The notes under the pieces were generated by a model. The model saw only the letters and a list, made by a program, of their open reading frames with translations, was not told where the DNA came from and made no database searches. The translations under genes and the position numbers were made by a program. Shown here in pieces: positions 25,800 to 39,800 of a stretch of 64,000 nucleotides of DNA (position 1 is the stretch's first letter; each line of letters starts with the position of its first letter). The DNA comes from Harmothoe impar (lineage: Eukaryota; Annelida; Polychaeta; Phyllodocida; Polynoidae). The stretch covers positions 23,304,381-23,368,380 of the forward strand of contig OX381713.1 of the NCBI GenBank assembly GCA_947462335.1, in the 5' to 3' direction.

Positions 25800-28300
25800 T
25801 ATGACAAACCTAGACGCCCAACATCTTTCAACCCTAGATGGCCCTACTGTACCATGTTTTAGACAGAAAACACGATTTCCATGTCTTTATGTGCTTTGTA
25901 CCCTGACACGAAGGTCTAGAGAGTTTCTACTTCTACTTCTAAACTGTTTGGGTTTCCTCCAAATCATGTAGTTATGTGTTACATGGACACCATTTGTGCC
26001 TTGTAGTATATTTCTCATACAAAGTGAGGACAGGCTGCTGAACAAGTGAGAGGACCTATACAATGCATTGGATTCATGAATATATGTGGGGTAGTGTATT
26101 TGTTACACGATTTGTCGACCTGGCACAACCTCTTCTACTGGTCAATATGTATACGGTATCAGTCTGTGCGAAAACTTTTTCACAATGCAGGGCATTCGTT
26201 CCTGCAGTTTGCCAATTTTGCAGGACCGGATAGATTTCTGCAGGACTGCTTACCAAAATCAAAGTCTTGCATGCAATTTAGGATAATTTATTATCTTATC
26301 ACAGCAAATGCTAAAAGAAAATTACTTTACACTGCTTAGAATATTAGGATGTACTCTTTGGCATCTAACTTCAGTTCTACTCGGAATATTTGAAAAATTC
26401 TTTCAGGTCTGAAAAGCCCAAAATCTGCAGGACATCTGGTCCAGCTACACTAGTCATTCTGCCGGACCAGAACCATTCTAGGCGGACATTGCCACTGTCC
26501 GGCAGGATTTGGCAAAGGCTGATTATACGTATGACGTCTTGCAACCAGAACCTACAGATATTAATGACCACTAAAAGGGTGGTAAGAGGTTCACATCGGG
26601 ACAGACACGCCGCGACAATGACTTATATAAGAATCAATAATTATAGAGCCTGCTCTATCCAGTTTACTGTGTTCATTAAGTGGCAGCTACAGTCAATCTC
26701 ATACTGCACATTCTCTAATGGCATTGCATTGACCCTCAGATGAACTATGTCCACAACAAGCAGGTCTGGTCGTTATAATTATTAGAAACCCTGTAAAACA
26801 CCAAGCAGTTGCCAAGACACAAATGCCGTAACACTTAGAGGATATAAATCCAGAACGCTACGTTCCTTCGGTCTGTGTTTTCCCTTAGAGATACTATGTA
26901 ATTCAGCTCGTTTCAGTACTCTTTATAATCATATTCCTAGATTATTTCTCTTATAATACAGTGCCTAAAAGAACCATTTGATTTCCTTAAAAAAATGCCT
27001 TGGAAATAATTATTTGCCAATCCCACCTCCAGCGTCATGTTCCATAGTACAACCACCCTCCTCCAGAGCCTTTTTGTCTTTTCGTTTAAAAAAATGTTAT
27101 TCGTCTTCATGATATTCAACAAAATTTCAACAAAATTACAGAGCTTTTCTCAACCAGATGGTACATTATATATAATGCTTCAATATGCTGGTGAAAATAC
27201 ATTTTGACGAGTTGATGAGGATGCACTACTTACCGAAAGAGGGGTTGGGACCTCTCTACCAATAGAGCCCCTGATAGCAATAACCTGTTATTTAAAGCAA
27301 GTTGATGTTTCAATCTGCCTTGATGGACCCCGGCCTAAACGCTCTTCACGTCCAACAGGTTTAACATCCCTTAGGTCTGTTGCCAAAAGACGGTTACATG
27401 TGTATGGTGCACTAGATGCTTGTTGACGAAGCCATTAACTCTACCGACACACAAGATGCAGCTAACCATATCGACATCCACATCCTTATATAAGACATTA
27501 AGAGACCCTAGCATCTCCGCCAGCATTAATGCAACCAACCAGAGAGTACTCCTCCAGTACTAAGCTGCCCACCACCTATAGTACACCTAACCAACAAAGA
27601 CGCTGTATACATATACAAGAAGGCTGTGTGGACAATCTTGGGCATATTCAGCTTCGCTTGTCACTGTATTTCACTCATTTCAGACTGAACATTTCAAATC
27701 AATAACTGTTGATAAAATAGACTATAACTTTTACCACACAACTATAGAATACTAAATCACCAGTATTGACAAGAGACTAGTAGGCTATATGTTTTAGACC
27801 GAGAAGGAGAATGGTAGTAAGCCATTCCAGAAAAGTTGCTTGGGCCCATGATGATGATAGAGAGAAGCCACCGCCGATGGAAGCCGGCTATATTCCACCA
27901 GACACAGTGATGGCTTTTCAACCGCCTGAGCAAAAGAGTCAGGAGCAGTCTCCAGATATAAGGTAATCCATGACTACCATATACATACAATTATATCATT
28001 AGCAACAAAAATAAGGTAGGGTGACTTTTGGTTGTGTAATATATAGACGAATGCCAAAGCCCTAACTCTGTCATATTTCCTGAGTGGAGGCTGGGGCAGT
28101 ATCCCACAAAGCCGCAGGCTGAGTGGGATGCACCCAAGCCCCCACGAGTAAAATTCCTCAGAGAGGTATCAGGCAGGGGTGGGCAGCTGTCGCCATGTCG
28201 CCAAAAAGTGGCAACACTGGCCTTGAAATTGGCGACAAGCCTCTCAGACTCTCCTAGCTTTTCAAAACTGAAAGAATTTTGAAAATATTCCAACTAGAAC
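25800..28300. other. no gene recognised
   Basis: Unassigned. A run of 'gcaggac.ggat/ctgcagga' words near 26195-26250 and 26420-26520 may be an old repeat. Open frames are short and unsupported. Confidence 0.35.
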
Positions 28301-28369
28301 TAACGTTACAATCCATTTTCAAATCGCAGCAGAATACACTATTTGACATCAATATTTTCCAAAATTTCC

Positions 28370-29170
28370 TCAAAAATTTCCTCAAAATTTTCCTCAATAA
28401 AGAATTAATATATTGTGTGCCAAAATACCTCAGAATGCACCATTCCAAGTCTAGACTTCTAAAGATCTCCCAGGATATTTTCTTTCTTAAAAAATATCCT
28501 ATTTCCAATGGGAATAGATGTTACACACAACACACATAGGCCATAGCCGCATCTCATTTAGAAATCAGAAATCTGTGCTTCGTGAGATAAATACAGATCT
28601 GAGATCTAATTTCAGGCATGCAAACTCCTCAGATTTGTCAGATTTTCCTTTCCAAAATTGGTCGTTCTTGTGATTTGTCCAGATCCAATAAGAACGCTGT
28701 TACCTTTATGTAGAGGGGGACAAATCTCACCATTTGCCTTCTTGATTTTCAAAATTTTCTCCAAATCCCCTAATACTGCTGTGACATGTGATTTGCAAAT
28801 GAACATTGAACTCTTTCAGTGATAGTTTAAGGTTGAGGCAGACATACTGCATGTGCCAAAATGCATCAGATTGCACCATTTCAAGTCAGAAATTTCAAAA
28901 TTTTCTAAATATTTTCCAAAAAAGAAAGTTCCATCCCCAATCATAAAGAAAAGGCTGGCTAATACCGATCTTAGTTTTGATACATTTCTAGCCAAAATGC
29001 ACCAGAATGCACCATTTCAGGCCTAGATTTTCAAATGTTCCCAAAACTTTCCCACTAAAGACAGGCTTCATAAACCAGATTGGCCAAAAGGAAAAAGTCT
29101 AAATTGCAAGAGGATAATTCAGAGCTTAGCCTTAATATATTGTGTGCCAAAATGCATCAGAATGCACTAT
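28370..29170. repeat. repeat cluster with 'gtgccaaaatgcatcagaatgcacc' motif
   Basis: The motif occurs about four times (near 28420, 28855, 28992 and 29140), each followed by 'ttcaagtctaga'-like sequence, giving a diverged repeat of irregular period. A related inverted copy ('ttggcacacaatatattaaa') lies at about 58032 in intron 9 of the channel gene. Confidence 0.55.
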
Positions 29171-29179
29171 TGCTAGTCA

Positions 29180-31430
29180 TAGTCTTTTAAATTTTCTTGA
29201 GTGGACATTCCCCCAAACCCCACCTAGTTGGACTGCTACATTTCTCTTGCGAAGATACTTTGGGCTCAGACAATTCTCGATCTACCACTGGCTACAGGCA
29301 ATCCTGTGTTGGCTCCAGGACTTTCTGATATGCCCACCACTGATCAGTGTAGTTGGCATTTGCTTCTTTTTTTCTTTGTTTGAAGCCATTTAATGGGTAA
29401 GATCTCTAGGACTAGAGCATGTACTTCATATCTTTGCCACTAAACTGTGCTACTCAAATTCCAGATTGATTTTTACTTCGCAAGTTTTACACCAGAGGGC
29501 AAAAGTATGTGACCCAGGTGATTTTGACCCCAATCCAAGTGACCCTTCAGATGTGGCTGTAAACAAGTCCCCATGCTAACCAAAGGCCTGCTAGTGTGCT
29601 AACAGCCTTCAGACATACACTGTAAAAAGAAATTCTAATTTAAACACATAAATTTATCCAAACACATTAAACTTTAACACTTTCACTGAATCTCAGCATC
29701 TAAGCACTTTCTTCTGTCAGCAGGTACAGGGATATGGCCCCTGGTGATGGGTGGGTCTACAGAAGTGAAACAATAGTGGGCAAGGCCAGTTTGGCTGGCT
29801 CACTGGAATATTCTGGACAGCACTATCTACGCATTATTGCTAAATTACCATGGATGTTAAACAACATTATATGTACTGTATTTGACTAAGAAGAGCCTGT
29901 ATATAGGCGAGAGCCTGTAGAAGGAGTAGGAGAATAATACCAGTGCGCTAGCCAAACTGCCCTCGCACACCATTTTTCACTGTTGCAGCTTACCCATCAC
30001 TGGCGGCCATATTCCTGCACATGTTTACAGAAAGGAAAAGAAAGATTTTGCCATCAATATGTTTGGGTGAAAGTGTTTAAATTTCATACACATTTTTTAC
30101 AATGTATGGGTGAAGGGTGCAGTGAGCAGTGGGACCAGGTGATCATGCTGTCCTGGCCAGGTGACTTCAGTAGTAGGACCATGAATCAGGCTTTGCTTGG
30201 AATTAAATAGTCTATAAAAGAATGATAAAACTATAGCACCCTCTTAGATTTGATGATTACATATTGGCTTCTAGGAATGCACATTGTGCAATCGTATCAT
30301 TGTGTATAGATGTTCTTTTTTTTACCCAAAACAATAGCATGTGGCCTAGTCAAGGGGGTGTATACCGTTTCCTGTGGGCACACTGGTGGCAGTCAGTTCA
30401 CTGGTGGGTAGCACTAGTACTCAATACTATACCACTGGCAGAGTGCAACTGCTGGTCACACCAGTGCAACTTGTTTAGATCAGAGGACTGCTGGTAAGGA
30501 ACAACAACAAGCAAACTATTTGTTGGTTGCCTGAGCCTTTATACATGGGGTACTGGTGCTGGGGAATACAGGCTCACAGGGCAGGGATATGCCTGCATGT
30601 GGTGGATTCTGTTTGGGGGATTCTACATATAACTGAGGTGTTATATAAACTCAACAACCCTGCCAGAGAATTTTACAATTTGGTTTGAGAAGTCTTAGCC
30701 TTTAATGAAGGAAGGACAACTCTTTCTTACACTGAAACCCCAGAGGCATGAGCATAGTCATTATGACGACCTAGGTTGTCAATAATGAATAATGGCAGAT
30801 GCTCTAGAGAATGGTATATGAATATAGTCTAATTAGTCTCGAACATCTTAATGAGAGGCATCCCTTTCACTTATCATAAATAAATTGTCAATGGGTGAGA
30901 GTGATGGCCAGAAAGGTATAGAGACCACTCTGCTCCCTGTCACCAATTTATGGCTTGGGATGGAAAGAATTATGCAGATGTTAACACCAGGTGGCAGTTA
31001 TGTGCCATGCATGCTTAACTTGCCATAGCATTGGGTAGCATTGGGTAGTTATTGGAACAACCTAGGACTGGAGAGTTGTCATTACTGATGACTTTAGGTC
31101 TTCAAATCGACAATACTTAAATCTACAACCTTAGGGTAATCATTTGACTACCCAATTAATGTGACTATCTAAGGTAGTCATTATGACAAATTTGGTGTGA
31201 ATAGTATAGTCACACTGACGACCTAAGGCTGTCACATTGACAACCTTAAGATGGCCGGCGGGTATTTCGCATTAGTGAGATGATCACTGTACAGCGCCAT
31301 CTTGTCTGGTACCAGTGCTCTTTCCTCTGCTAAGTATAACAGCCAGCTAATCAGCTGAAGCTGGTTCCTGTCAAGTCCGAAATTTGATGCCTTAGGGGTC
31401 AGAAACTTTTCAATTATAGGCTTCTATTTT
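29180..31430. other. no gene recognised
   Basis: Unassigned. 'Gacgacctaaggttgtc'-type words near 30760, 31160-31255 suggest a decayed repeat. Confidence 0.35.
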
Positions 31431-31433
31431 GTG

Positions 31434-31870
31434 TCCTTATGTCATCTGTTCAGATTGGGGGAGTGGTTAGGACTCTGGCCTGCCAATCAATGCATCATGG
31501 GTTCAAATCCATGTCAATTCTATTTTGTTCACACACAATTTTTAAACGTATTTTTTGGGAGGTAAAAAATTGTGATAGTATACAACCAACTAGAAGAAAA
31601 AACATGTCGCCTTGGCATGGATTCAAACTTATTACCCCTGGATTGATTTGCCAGTGTCCTAACCACTCCCCCAATCCGAATAGGTGACCTGAGGAATATT
31701 CAAATACAACTGATTCAAAAACCATTTAGATTACACTATAAATATTTATCTTGTGTAAAGAATCTTTAGAACCAAATTGTATACTATCACAATTTTTGAT
31801 CTACCAGAAATTGGGTGTAAACAAAATAGCCTAACCACTCCCCCAATATGGACAGTTGACATAAGGACCC
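31434..31870. mobile_element. inverted pair of tRNA-derived SINE-like sequences
   Basis: The left copy 'tgtcatctgttcagattggg' and 'ggagtggttagg' reappears inverted at about 31830-31868, and 'aaaattgtgatagtatacaa' (31565-31586) is inverted at 31778-31800. The left copy has a tRNA-like A box (GGAGTGGTTAGGACTCTGG), an anticodon-loop-like CTGCCAA and a B box (GGGTTCAAATCC, 31499-31510). A third fragment in inverse orientation is at 31605-31680. This is consistent with SINE heads inserted in opposite directions. Confidence 0.6.
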
Positions 31871-32375
31871 ACAACAGAGGGTTATAAATGAAAGGTTTAT
31901 GACCCCTGAAAACTCCAATTTTGGACATGTGAGGAACCAGCTTCAGCTAAAGGTCTCACAAGGTAGAATTACTGCATCCTGCTAGTGCGGAATAGACTAA
32001 GAGTAACTACGATTTCACCATAGTCCTAACATATGATCCATAGGGTGTATAGTCTGCAGAAGTCAAAAGAAAATAGGGGGGTCCCGATCTTGTTTCTGAG
32101 ATAATTGACCTTAAGATTCATTGATATTGTAGTGGGATCATATCAATCCTTTTCCCATGTATATTCTTCAAATGACATGAAAAGGTAACTATAGCTCTTT
32201 ATGATTACACCATGGTATTGCCTGTAATATCATCTATCAGGAAAATGTATTTTGCACATAATTATGGTCCCGGGCATATTTGTAAGTTTTTGTGTCTTTA
32301 AAAAATAAAAGATGATAATACGGTTAGAAAATGACCTTGTGGGATAAGTTTATGTTCCTCCATAGGCAGGTACAG

Positions 32376-32450
32376 CAGACTCCATGGTATAATGGTGAAA
32401 GCATGTGCCTTGTAAGCCTAAGATCTTGGGTTCTAATCTCAGCTTGCACA
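32376..32450 (+). mobile_element. tRNA-like SINE head (Thr-TGT-like)
   Basis: A box TGGTATAATGGTGAAAGCA (from 32384), anticodon loop CTTGTAA and B box GGGTTCTAATCTC (from 32428). The acceptor stem does not pair well and the B box departs from consensus (GGTTCTAATCTC instead of GGTTCGANNCC), so a SINE head or tRNA pseudogene is likelier than a working tRNA gene. Confidence 0.55.
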
Positions 32451-33087
32451 AGATTTTATCAATTTCGTCATAGCATGTGCTGACTTAATAGAATGCCCCT
32501 CTGGTGTCATATAGTGGAACTACAATGGCCGCCAGCCACCTTAAGTTTTCAATTTTGGTATTGTCAAAATGACGACCCTGAGGTTTTCAGTGTAGGCCAT
32601 TGAATACTGGCACATTGTATTGAATGGGGGGGGGGGCATTGAATACGGCGCTTCCAGTACTTGAAGACCACATCCGGAGGTTTTTGAATAGTTATTATGC
32701 TTTTATAAACGGGTACCTTGGGATATTTACAAATTGTTTGATATAAAAATCTACTCCTGGGGGGCATATTTATTTGTTTATTATTTGATTAAGTTAGGGT
32801 CACTCATGGTGTATCTCATGTCCAAAAAGGCAGTGCAGGTGCTGCTCCTAGAGAGATGGACATGAACTACAGTCCCTCCTACCCAATGTGATGTCACATT
32901 GGGTGACAACCAACTGTGGGGGAGGCCACTCCCTATCTTTTGTGTAGTAACAGTGAATATCCGGGTGTGAACATCACCTTAAGTTTAGCCCCTTATTACA
33001 AGAGGTAGCTCAACAAAATAACACCCTTTTCACAGGAAATTACTCATGAACCCATGTTGAGAGGTTAAAAGGTGACCCTTTCCCATG

Positions 33088-34358
33088 CACAGCCAAAAAT
33101 AATTTTCTCATTTTCAGAAAATATTTCTTGTTTTAAGTAAAATAAACTTAAAACAAGTTTGTCCGTAGGATAACAAAATTTTACTTGAAAGCATGGTTGA
33201 GTTTAATAAACTTAGAGTAAGAAAAACAAACAAGAAAAACAAACAAGAAAGAAATTCTTAAATCAAGTATTTTATACTGGAATCAAGATGATATTTCCTG
33301 ACATATTTCTCAAAATAAGAAAATTTTTCTTACAGAATTGACCTTTTTTCTAGAAAACCTTTTTCTTAAGTAAGTTTTAATTTCTTATTCAAGTAACTAA
33401 ACAAGATTGATGTTCTTGCCTGGGAAAGGGGTATGATTATATTTAGTTTTAGTCTTAGAGAGAAAGGAGTGATGCCAGAGCATCAGAAAGAGGTTCATCA
33501 GATTAAATGCAGCTTCTTTTTTTTTAGCTACAATAGAAGTTTAAGCAAATAGACCTTTATTCAAAGTCATTTCACTTTATGGAATGGGACAGGTTATCCT
33601 TCCCTTTATCTAAATGATATTACCAAGCAAATGGTGTCTCCTATCATTTCTCCCTAATAGTTATGATAATTTATTCACTGGAACAAGGGTTCTTACCTCA
33701 AATTGATCCCTAACAAATTTCCCCTTTTCCCACATATTTTTACCCTCTTCTGTTTCTTTGAGACTTAATTTGAGGCAGAATTGTATACCCTGTTTGATAA
33801 GAAAGTTGTTGTATTGCATAGTGGTGGCCTCTTGTGGCACAACATGTAACTAATGTTCTTAATTTAAGAAAATAATTCTTATTTAGTAGTAAAATATACT
33901 TGATCCCTATGGAACCTAACTGAACTCACATTCCACACCTATAACATTCCCAAATAATGAAAGGAATTTGATGAAGGCATTAAGCATGGTCATAACCATC
34001 ACATAATAGAGTATACTTGCATATTTTCTCTCCCTAATTGACACTTTGGACGCATGGTTTCAGGTTTTCAAGACATAGCAATCTTAAATCTAGAAATAGA
34101 ACTTTCTTATTTCAGGAATATAAGATATTATCTTGTTGGGTGCACAAATTACCAGTTTTAAGAAAATTCCTAAAGAAAGATAATCTTGAATACTTGTTTC
34201 TAGAAGATTTCTAGAAAAATATAAGATTTTTATTTTAGCTTCCCCTTTCTGAAAACAAGATAAACGTAAAAACTCAGAATGAGTTTATTCCTTGAATCGA
34301 GAAAATTTAATCTTGATTCTAGTATTTTCTTAGGGTAAGAAAATTATTTTTGGCTGTG
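33088..34358. mobile_element. 1.27-kb element with CACAGCCAAAAATAATTTTCT termini
   Basis: The 5' end CACAGCCAAAAATAATTTTC is matched inverted at 34337-34358. The inside is AT-rich, with many CTTGTTT/AAGAAAAT words and no coding potential. A non-autonomous DNA element. Confidence 0.7.
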
Positions 34359-34468
34359 TGGAATCTAGTTGACACATGAGTGAAGGAGTGCCCCCCATGT
34401 CTCTGCAGTAGTCAGCCAGCTGCTTGAAGTGTCTACCGGGGAGGGGGCAGCCTAGTACCTGAGATGAC

Positions 34469-35544
34469 TACCGTAAAACCTCGCGTATAAGCCTAACTCG
34501 CGTATAAGCCGCACCCCGACTTTGGCATGATTCTATAAGCCGCAGAGGCTCTCTGAATCACCTGTGGGAAAAACTCGTTTATAAGCCGCACCCCTACTTT
34601 AGCCTAATTAGAGTCTATGAGCCACACATAGAGTCCTCCTTGTGGCCCTGTGTGGCCGGAATTGAATTGAATTGAAATTATATTTATTGGCTGAAAAATC
34701 TACATACAATACGATGAGTTTTTCATTTAGCAGCCAAGTCACCTCCTGCAAAAGAAGGATCGAATAGAAAAGAGTTAATGTTATGTCTAGAGTTATTCAC
34801 AAGTTCTTTATGATGGAGATTTTTAGAGTTTCAGCCTTTGGAGTTTCAGCCTCCTGGTTGCCTGTAGCGCCTCCCCATGGCCCGTGAGGCCTCCATGAGT
34901 GTTGACAGCTTTTTACCCCCCCCCCCCCCCACACACACACACACCTAAAGTAGTATAATGTCATGTGCATGTATGCGGCGGTGCCCCCCCCCCCCTTCTC
35001 CCCATTGGCGCGTTGTTACTGTTAGGATGCCGGCAAGGATTAGTGGCGGTCTGAGTTGAGGTGCGAAGACATCCCCCCCACCCACCAACCCCAAGTGGCA
35101 CCCTTGATGTGTGTGTGTGGGGGGGGGGGGGGGGGGGGGGTACATAGGGATTACATATCCCATGTCAATTTCAAGAAATGCTCGCACCTCCCCCCCCCCC
35201 CCTGCCCAGCTATATACCCCGGGCAGGAGGGGGGGCTGGCTTGTTGCCACTGTTATTAGTGCTAGGTTGCTAGCAGAGATTAGCAGTAGTGTGCTTTGTC
35301 TTAGGGCTGAGGTGCGAATAAGGGGGTTTGCCACTGCCCTCTCACCTTTGCCAGGTGCTACCGCCCCCACTACCTCCCTACAGTCTCTTTGGCCTATGTT
35401 TAGACTAAGTTATGGTCATTTTGGAAATATCAATTTGGAAAAACTCGCGTATAAGCCGCACCCTGACTTTGGGCCGATCCTATAAGCCGCACTGGCGATC
35501 TGACTCGCGTACTAGCCGCGGCTTCTACGCGAGGTTTTACGGTA
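34469..35544. mobile_element. 'TATAAGCCGCACC' MITE, copy 2, carrying an insertion
   Basis: The ends TACCGTAAAACCTCGCGTAT and ACGCGAGGTTTTACGGTA are inverted repeats. The middle (about 34655-35420) interrupts the family sequence with unrelated DNA rich in (C)n, (AC)n and (G)n tracts and a short duplicated block ending 'tgaggtgcgaa'. Frames across these homopolymers are not credible genes. Confidence 0.65.
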
Positions 35545-35549
35545 CCCTC

Positions 35550-36785
35550 TCCACTTGGGCAACAGGCTTAAACTATGCAGCGGGCTCTTATTTACTTACT
35601 GTTTGGCCAAAGGTGGAAGCCTGAGACAATTGGGTCGTTTTTGTTTTGCTGATCACCATGCCCCCAGGTCACTGCCCCCTTACCCTCTCCCCCACCCAAT
35701 AGTGTAAATAGTATGTACCTGGGCTACAGAGCCATCCACATAATAGTACAGGCAGTGCTAGGTCAATTAGTGTCCCACCCCCACCCACACATTCATGAAG
35801 CTACATAATTGACTGCCACTCTAGTCCTTAGCAACAGCCACCACAGATGAGTGCACACTGCCATTGACTATAGTGACCCCTTGTGAAAAGTGAGGAAAAC
35901 ACACATTGGTCAATTCAATATTTGGTGAGGTTCATTACTTTTGATAATAATACCACTGTATCCACATAGTTTTGCAATTTAGAATAAAGGGTTATTTTAT
36001 CAAGAATGTTTGCAGTAAAATATTTTAGTTTTATCATATTGTTTAAAACCTCCGGATGTGGTCTTTAAGCATAGTAAAGCTTGTATCTCAAATGTGCCCA
36101 AACACTGGCACCCTGCATACAACACTAGCTATGCATACAGAGGTCCATTAGTGGCTAGCTTCTGTGTAACATACGGTATTACAGGTACGAGGCAAATGGG
36201 CATTCAGATATGTTTACCTCTGCACACAACATGACGAAGTGCAAATTATTGATTCGGATTCAGAGATTGATAAGATAAGTAGGAGAACCAGCCTCAGTGG
36301 GAGATATTTTAGTACACCGCACTGGCATTTGCCTCCAGGGGGAATCAGAATGGCAAAATAGTGGAAAAGTAGACTCAAAAATGTTTGGAATGGAAATTAA
36401 GGAAACGTTTTCTGTGCGAAACTGGCACATATTCCGTCTTCCAGTTGCCATGGAAACCATTCAACTAATATAAATCCCCTTGGGAATTCCATCAGTAACT
36501 CATCTACCTTTTTAAAGTTGTTTGTTAAAATCAGATTTTTAATATTTGATAATCGATACAGTTCATTTAGAGCTTATGCATGATAGACACACCCTCAGAA
36601 AAGTGAGAGTCATTGTCGCTCTTGCTGCTTGGGACAAGGATCACTGTCCAAACCCAGCAATGACTACCAGTAAAATCGCATGTTAAAGGTATTAACACAC
36701 ACCATAATGTTGCCTGAAACACACGCTTTTGCCTATATGAAATGCGTTTACAGATACTTCTGATAACTGAGTATATCTTTATTTT
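35550..36785. other. region upstream of first recognised channel exon
   Basis: Should contain, or lie downstream of, the N-terminal exon of the channel gene, but I could not identify it. A partial copy of the 25235-25790 repeat is at about 36315-36450. Confidence 0.35.
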
Positions 36786-36789
36786 ACAG

Positions 36790-36896
36790 TGCTGAAGACC
36801 CACCTGTATCATTCCGGGCTGAAATGCAATTAGCCTGGGTAAAGTTCTATGAAAACACCTCTGCTCAAGGTGTCCCACAAATTGGTAAAGCAAATG
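36790..36896 (+). CDS. channel exon 1 (recognised): N-terminal gating motif
   Basis: Acceptor TTTTACAG, donor G|GTATGC. Encodes EDPPVSF..., then FYENTSAQGVPQI, the pre-TM1 segment of DEG/ENaC proteins. Ends in phase 1. An upstream exon must supply the start codon. Confidence 0.85.
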
Positions 36897-39800
36897 GTAT
36901 GCACAATACATATAGCTCTTGGTATTCTTCTCTAAATGCTTCTTCAGAACAAAGTGATGTTCATGATTAGTTTGACCTACTTGATGACAAGACGACGATT
37001 TCTAAAACCCTAAAACTATTGCTATCATTTGAATAATGTTCACTATCCTTGTCCTGCTGTATCATGGTATTACAGAAAATGCAACATTTCTTTGGAATAT
37101 AATAGTGTTTTTTTCACTACACAGGAGTATACAAAATCATCTGGCTGGGAGTAATGTTCGTAATAACTCTTGTGACTGGGAATTTCATGTCTCAAATAAT
37201 GGACAAGTATAACAGCGATGATGTGATTGTGACTACGACCACCACATCGGCCAGTAGAGCCCTGCCATTCCCAACTGTAACATTCTGTAATATGAATGCT
37301 CTGAAGTATAGTAAAGTACTGTTGAATCCTGAACTCAAAGCAATGGTCGAATCACAGGGTATGTATATTTTTAGAATGGCACTGCCATAAGCTGGGACTC
37401 CACTACCCGATTTTTGGGGTCATTCTCACGATCCGATCTTAATAGGGTAGATTCACGTTGAGTCGGACACATACCTTGAGACGGCCACTTGATTTTGTGA
37501 GTATTCAAGCATTTTAAGCTCTTAATTTATGAATAATGGTAAAGTTTAAGTATTATTCTTTCAGAAAAGCTAACACTTTAAGTCGCAGTTTAGATGAATA
37601 ACCTCAAATTGCACTGTCCGTCTCAGGGTATGTGTCCGACTCATGGTGAATCTACCCTACATGTACAGGTCTACACAGTTTGCTCAGCTAACAAAGGCCT
37701 ACAGAAATCTATATGGCTGGGGCTCCACTAGCCAATTTTTTGGGTAATTCTCATGAACCGATCATATAGGTCTCTACAGTCTAATTAGGTCAAAACAAAA
37801 ATGTCCTATCTGTTATTGTGCAGAAATCGGAGATTAGAGCCCTGGGGCAGGATCATATCAATAAAATTCAAACCTGTTCTATATGAGATCGGAAGCACAT
37901 ATCAGCCTGAGATGCAAAATCGGGGCTTAAATCGGGACCTAAATTGTGTTATATAGCCTTGGCAATTCTATTCATCATCTAAACATGGAGTATTTATAAA
38001 CATGAACATTTACAGACACAAACCTATGCCAGGTTCTACAATACCTCCCTGTATAAAGTATATGGCCCTATGATTTCATGGTCTGAGTCAGATTTGTGAG
38101 AATAGCGCCGATTTGAGTAAAAAGAAATCGGGTAGTGGACTATCACCTTGAGCCATAATTGTCTGTAAAGCTGGGGCTCCACTACCCGATCTTTTGGTCA
38201 ATTCTCACGATCCGATCATACAGTTCTGCACAGTTTAATCAGTTAAAAACAAGGCTTATTTCCTATAATGTATTGTGGTGAAATCGGCCTATTAGATCTA
38301 TATGGGGAGTGGGACATGTAAATATTTACATTTCACCATAGGTATATACAGTGTGAGCAGGTATAAACATTGGCCTAGAGATTGCACTGTTCAGATCAAT
38401 AAAAATCAAACAAGTTAGATGTGGGATCGGGGGCCAAAGTCGGCCTGTGTTGCAAAGTCGAGGCCTAAATCGGGACCTAAATCGTGTTGTATAGCCTTGG
38501 CAATTCTATTTTCCACATTGTTTATAAACAAAAACATCATTTGTAAACATAGATCCTGTCTACTGTATACCATTGTCATGGTATATAACTGAGCCAGATT
38601 CGTGAGAATTGCCCCGATCTGAGAAGAAAATCGGTTAGTGGAGCCCCACCTTATAGATCTTGCATAAATCGGCTTCGATAAATAACTGTTACCATAACAA
38701 GTTCATAGGTATCAAGATGAAATTTACACTGCCTAAAACCATATCATCAAGATAAAATAAAATAATGGCTTTATTTCAACATAGTATTACATGCTTCATT
38801 ATTAATGATTATGCATAATATCATACAAGCTCATGTGACATACAAGACAAGCATTAGTTGAATACATATGTAAGTGTTTTGTTGAACTCTAAGTCTTGAA
38901 TAACTCCCTGGACTCTGGAGGGAGATTAAGTCAATTAAGGTTAAACTTTCCTTTTGAAGATGAGTCAAAAAACGTTGACAAGGACAATGACGTTGGTGAG
39001 TACTTCTCATTTTAAGTGCCTTCAGACAAAGAGACTGAAAGACAATGAGGATGTATATCATATACTTCTATAATGTGTAGCAAAATAATTGTTACCATAA
39101 CAAGTTCATAAGTATAATTATAAAGATAAAATCTTATGTGCTTAAAACCATAGCATCAAGATAAAATAAATGGTTTTATTTTACCATAGTATTACATGCT
39201 TCATTATTAATGATGATACATAATATTATACAAGCTCATGTGACATACAAGACAAGTATTAGTTGAATGCATATGTTTAAGTGTTCTGTTGAACTCTAAG
39301 TCTTGACTAACTCCCTGGACTCTGGAGGGAGATTAAGTAAGTTAAGGTCAAACTCTCCTTTTGAAGATGAGTCAAAAAACGTTGACGAGGACAAGGGTGT
39401 TGGTGAGTACTTCTCATTATAAGTGCCTTTAGACACTCAGAGACTGAAAGACAAAGAGGATGCATATCATATACTGCTATAATGTGTAGTAAAATAACTG
39501 TAACTGTAACAAGTTCATAAGTATGATTATTAAGATGAAATCTTATGTGCCTAAAACCATAGCATCAAGATAAAATAAATGGTTTTATTTTACCATAGTA
39601 TTACATGCTTCATTATTAATGATGATACATAATATTATACAAGCTCATGTGACATACAAGACAAGTATTATTTGAATGCATATGTTTAAGTGTTCTGTTG
39701 AACTCTAAGTCTTGACTAACTCCCTGGACTCTGGAGGGAGATTAAGTTAGTTAAGGTCAAACTCTCCTTTTGAAGATGAGTCAAAAAACGTTGACGAGGA

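Noticed and set aside
31495..31510. Functional tRNA genes at the SINE heads (also 32376, 63535, 63845)
   Set aside because: A and B boxes are present, but acceptor stems do not pair and repeats or AT-rich tails follow.
34945..35485. 141-codon minus and 124-codon plus frames
   Set aside because: Both run through homopolymer C/G and AC tracts, with low-complexity Gly/Pro stretches only.
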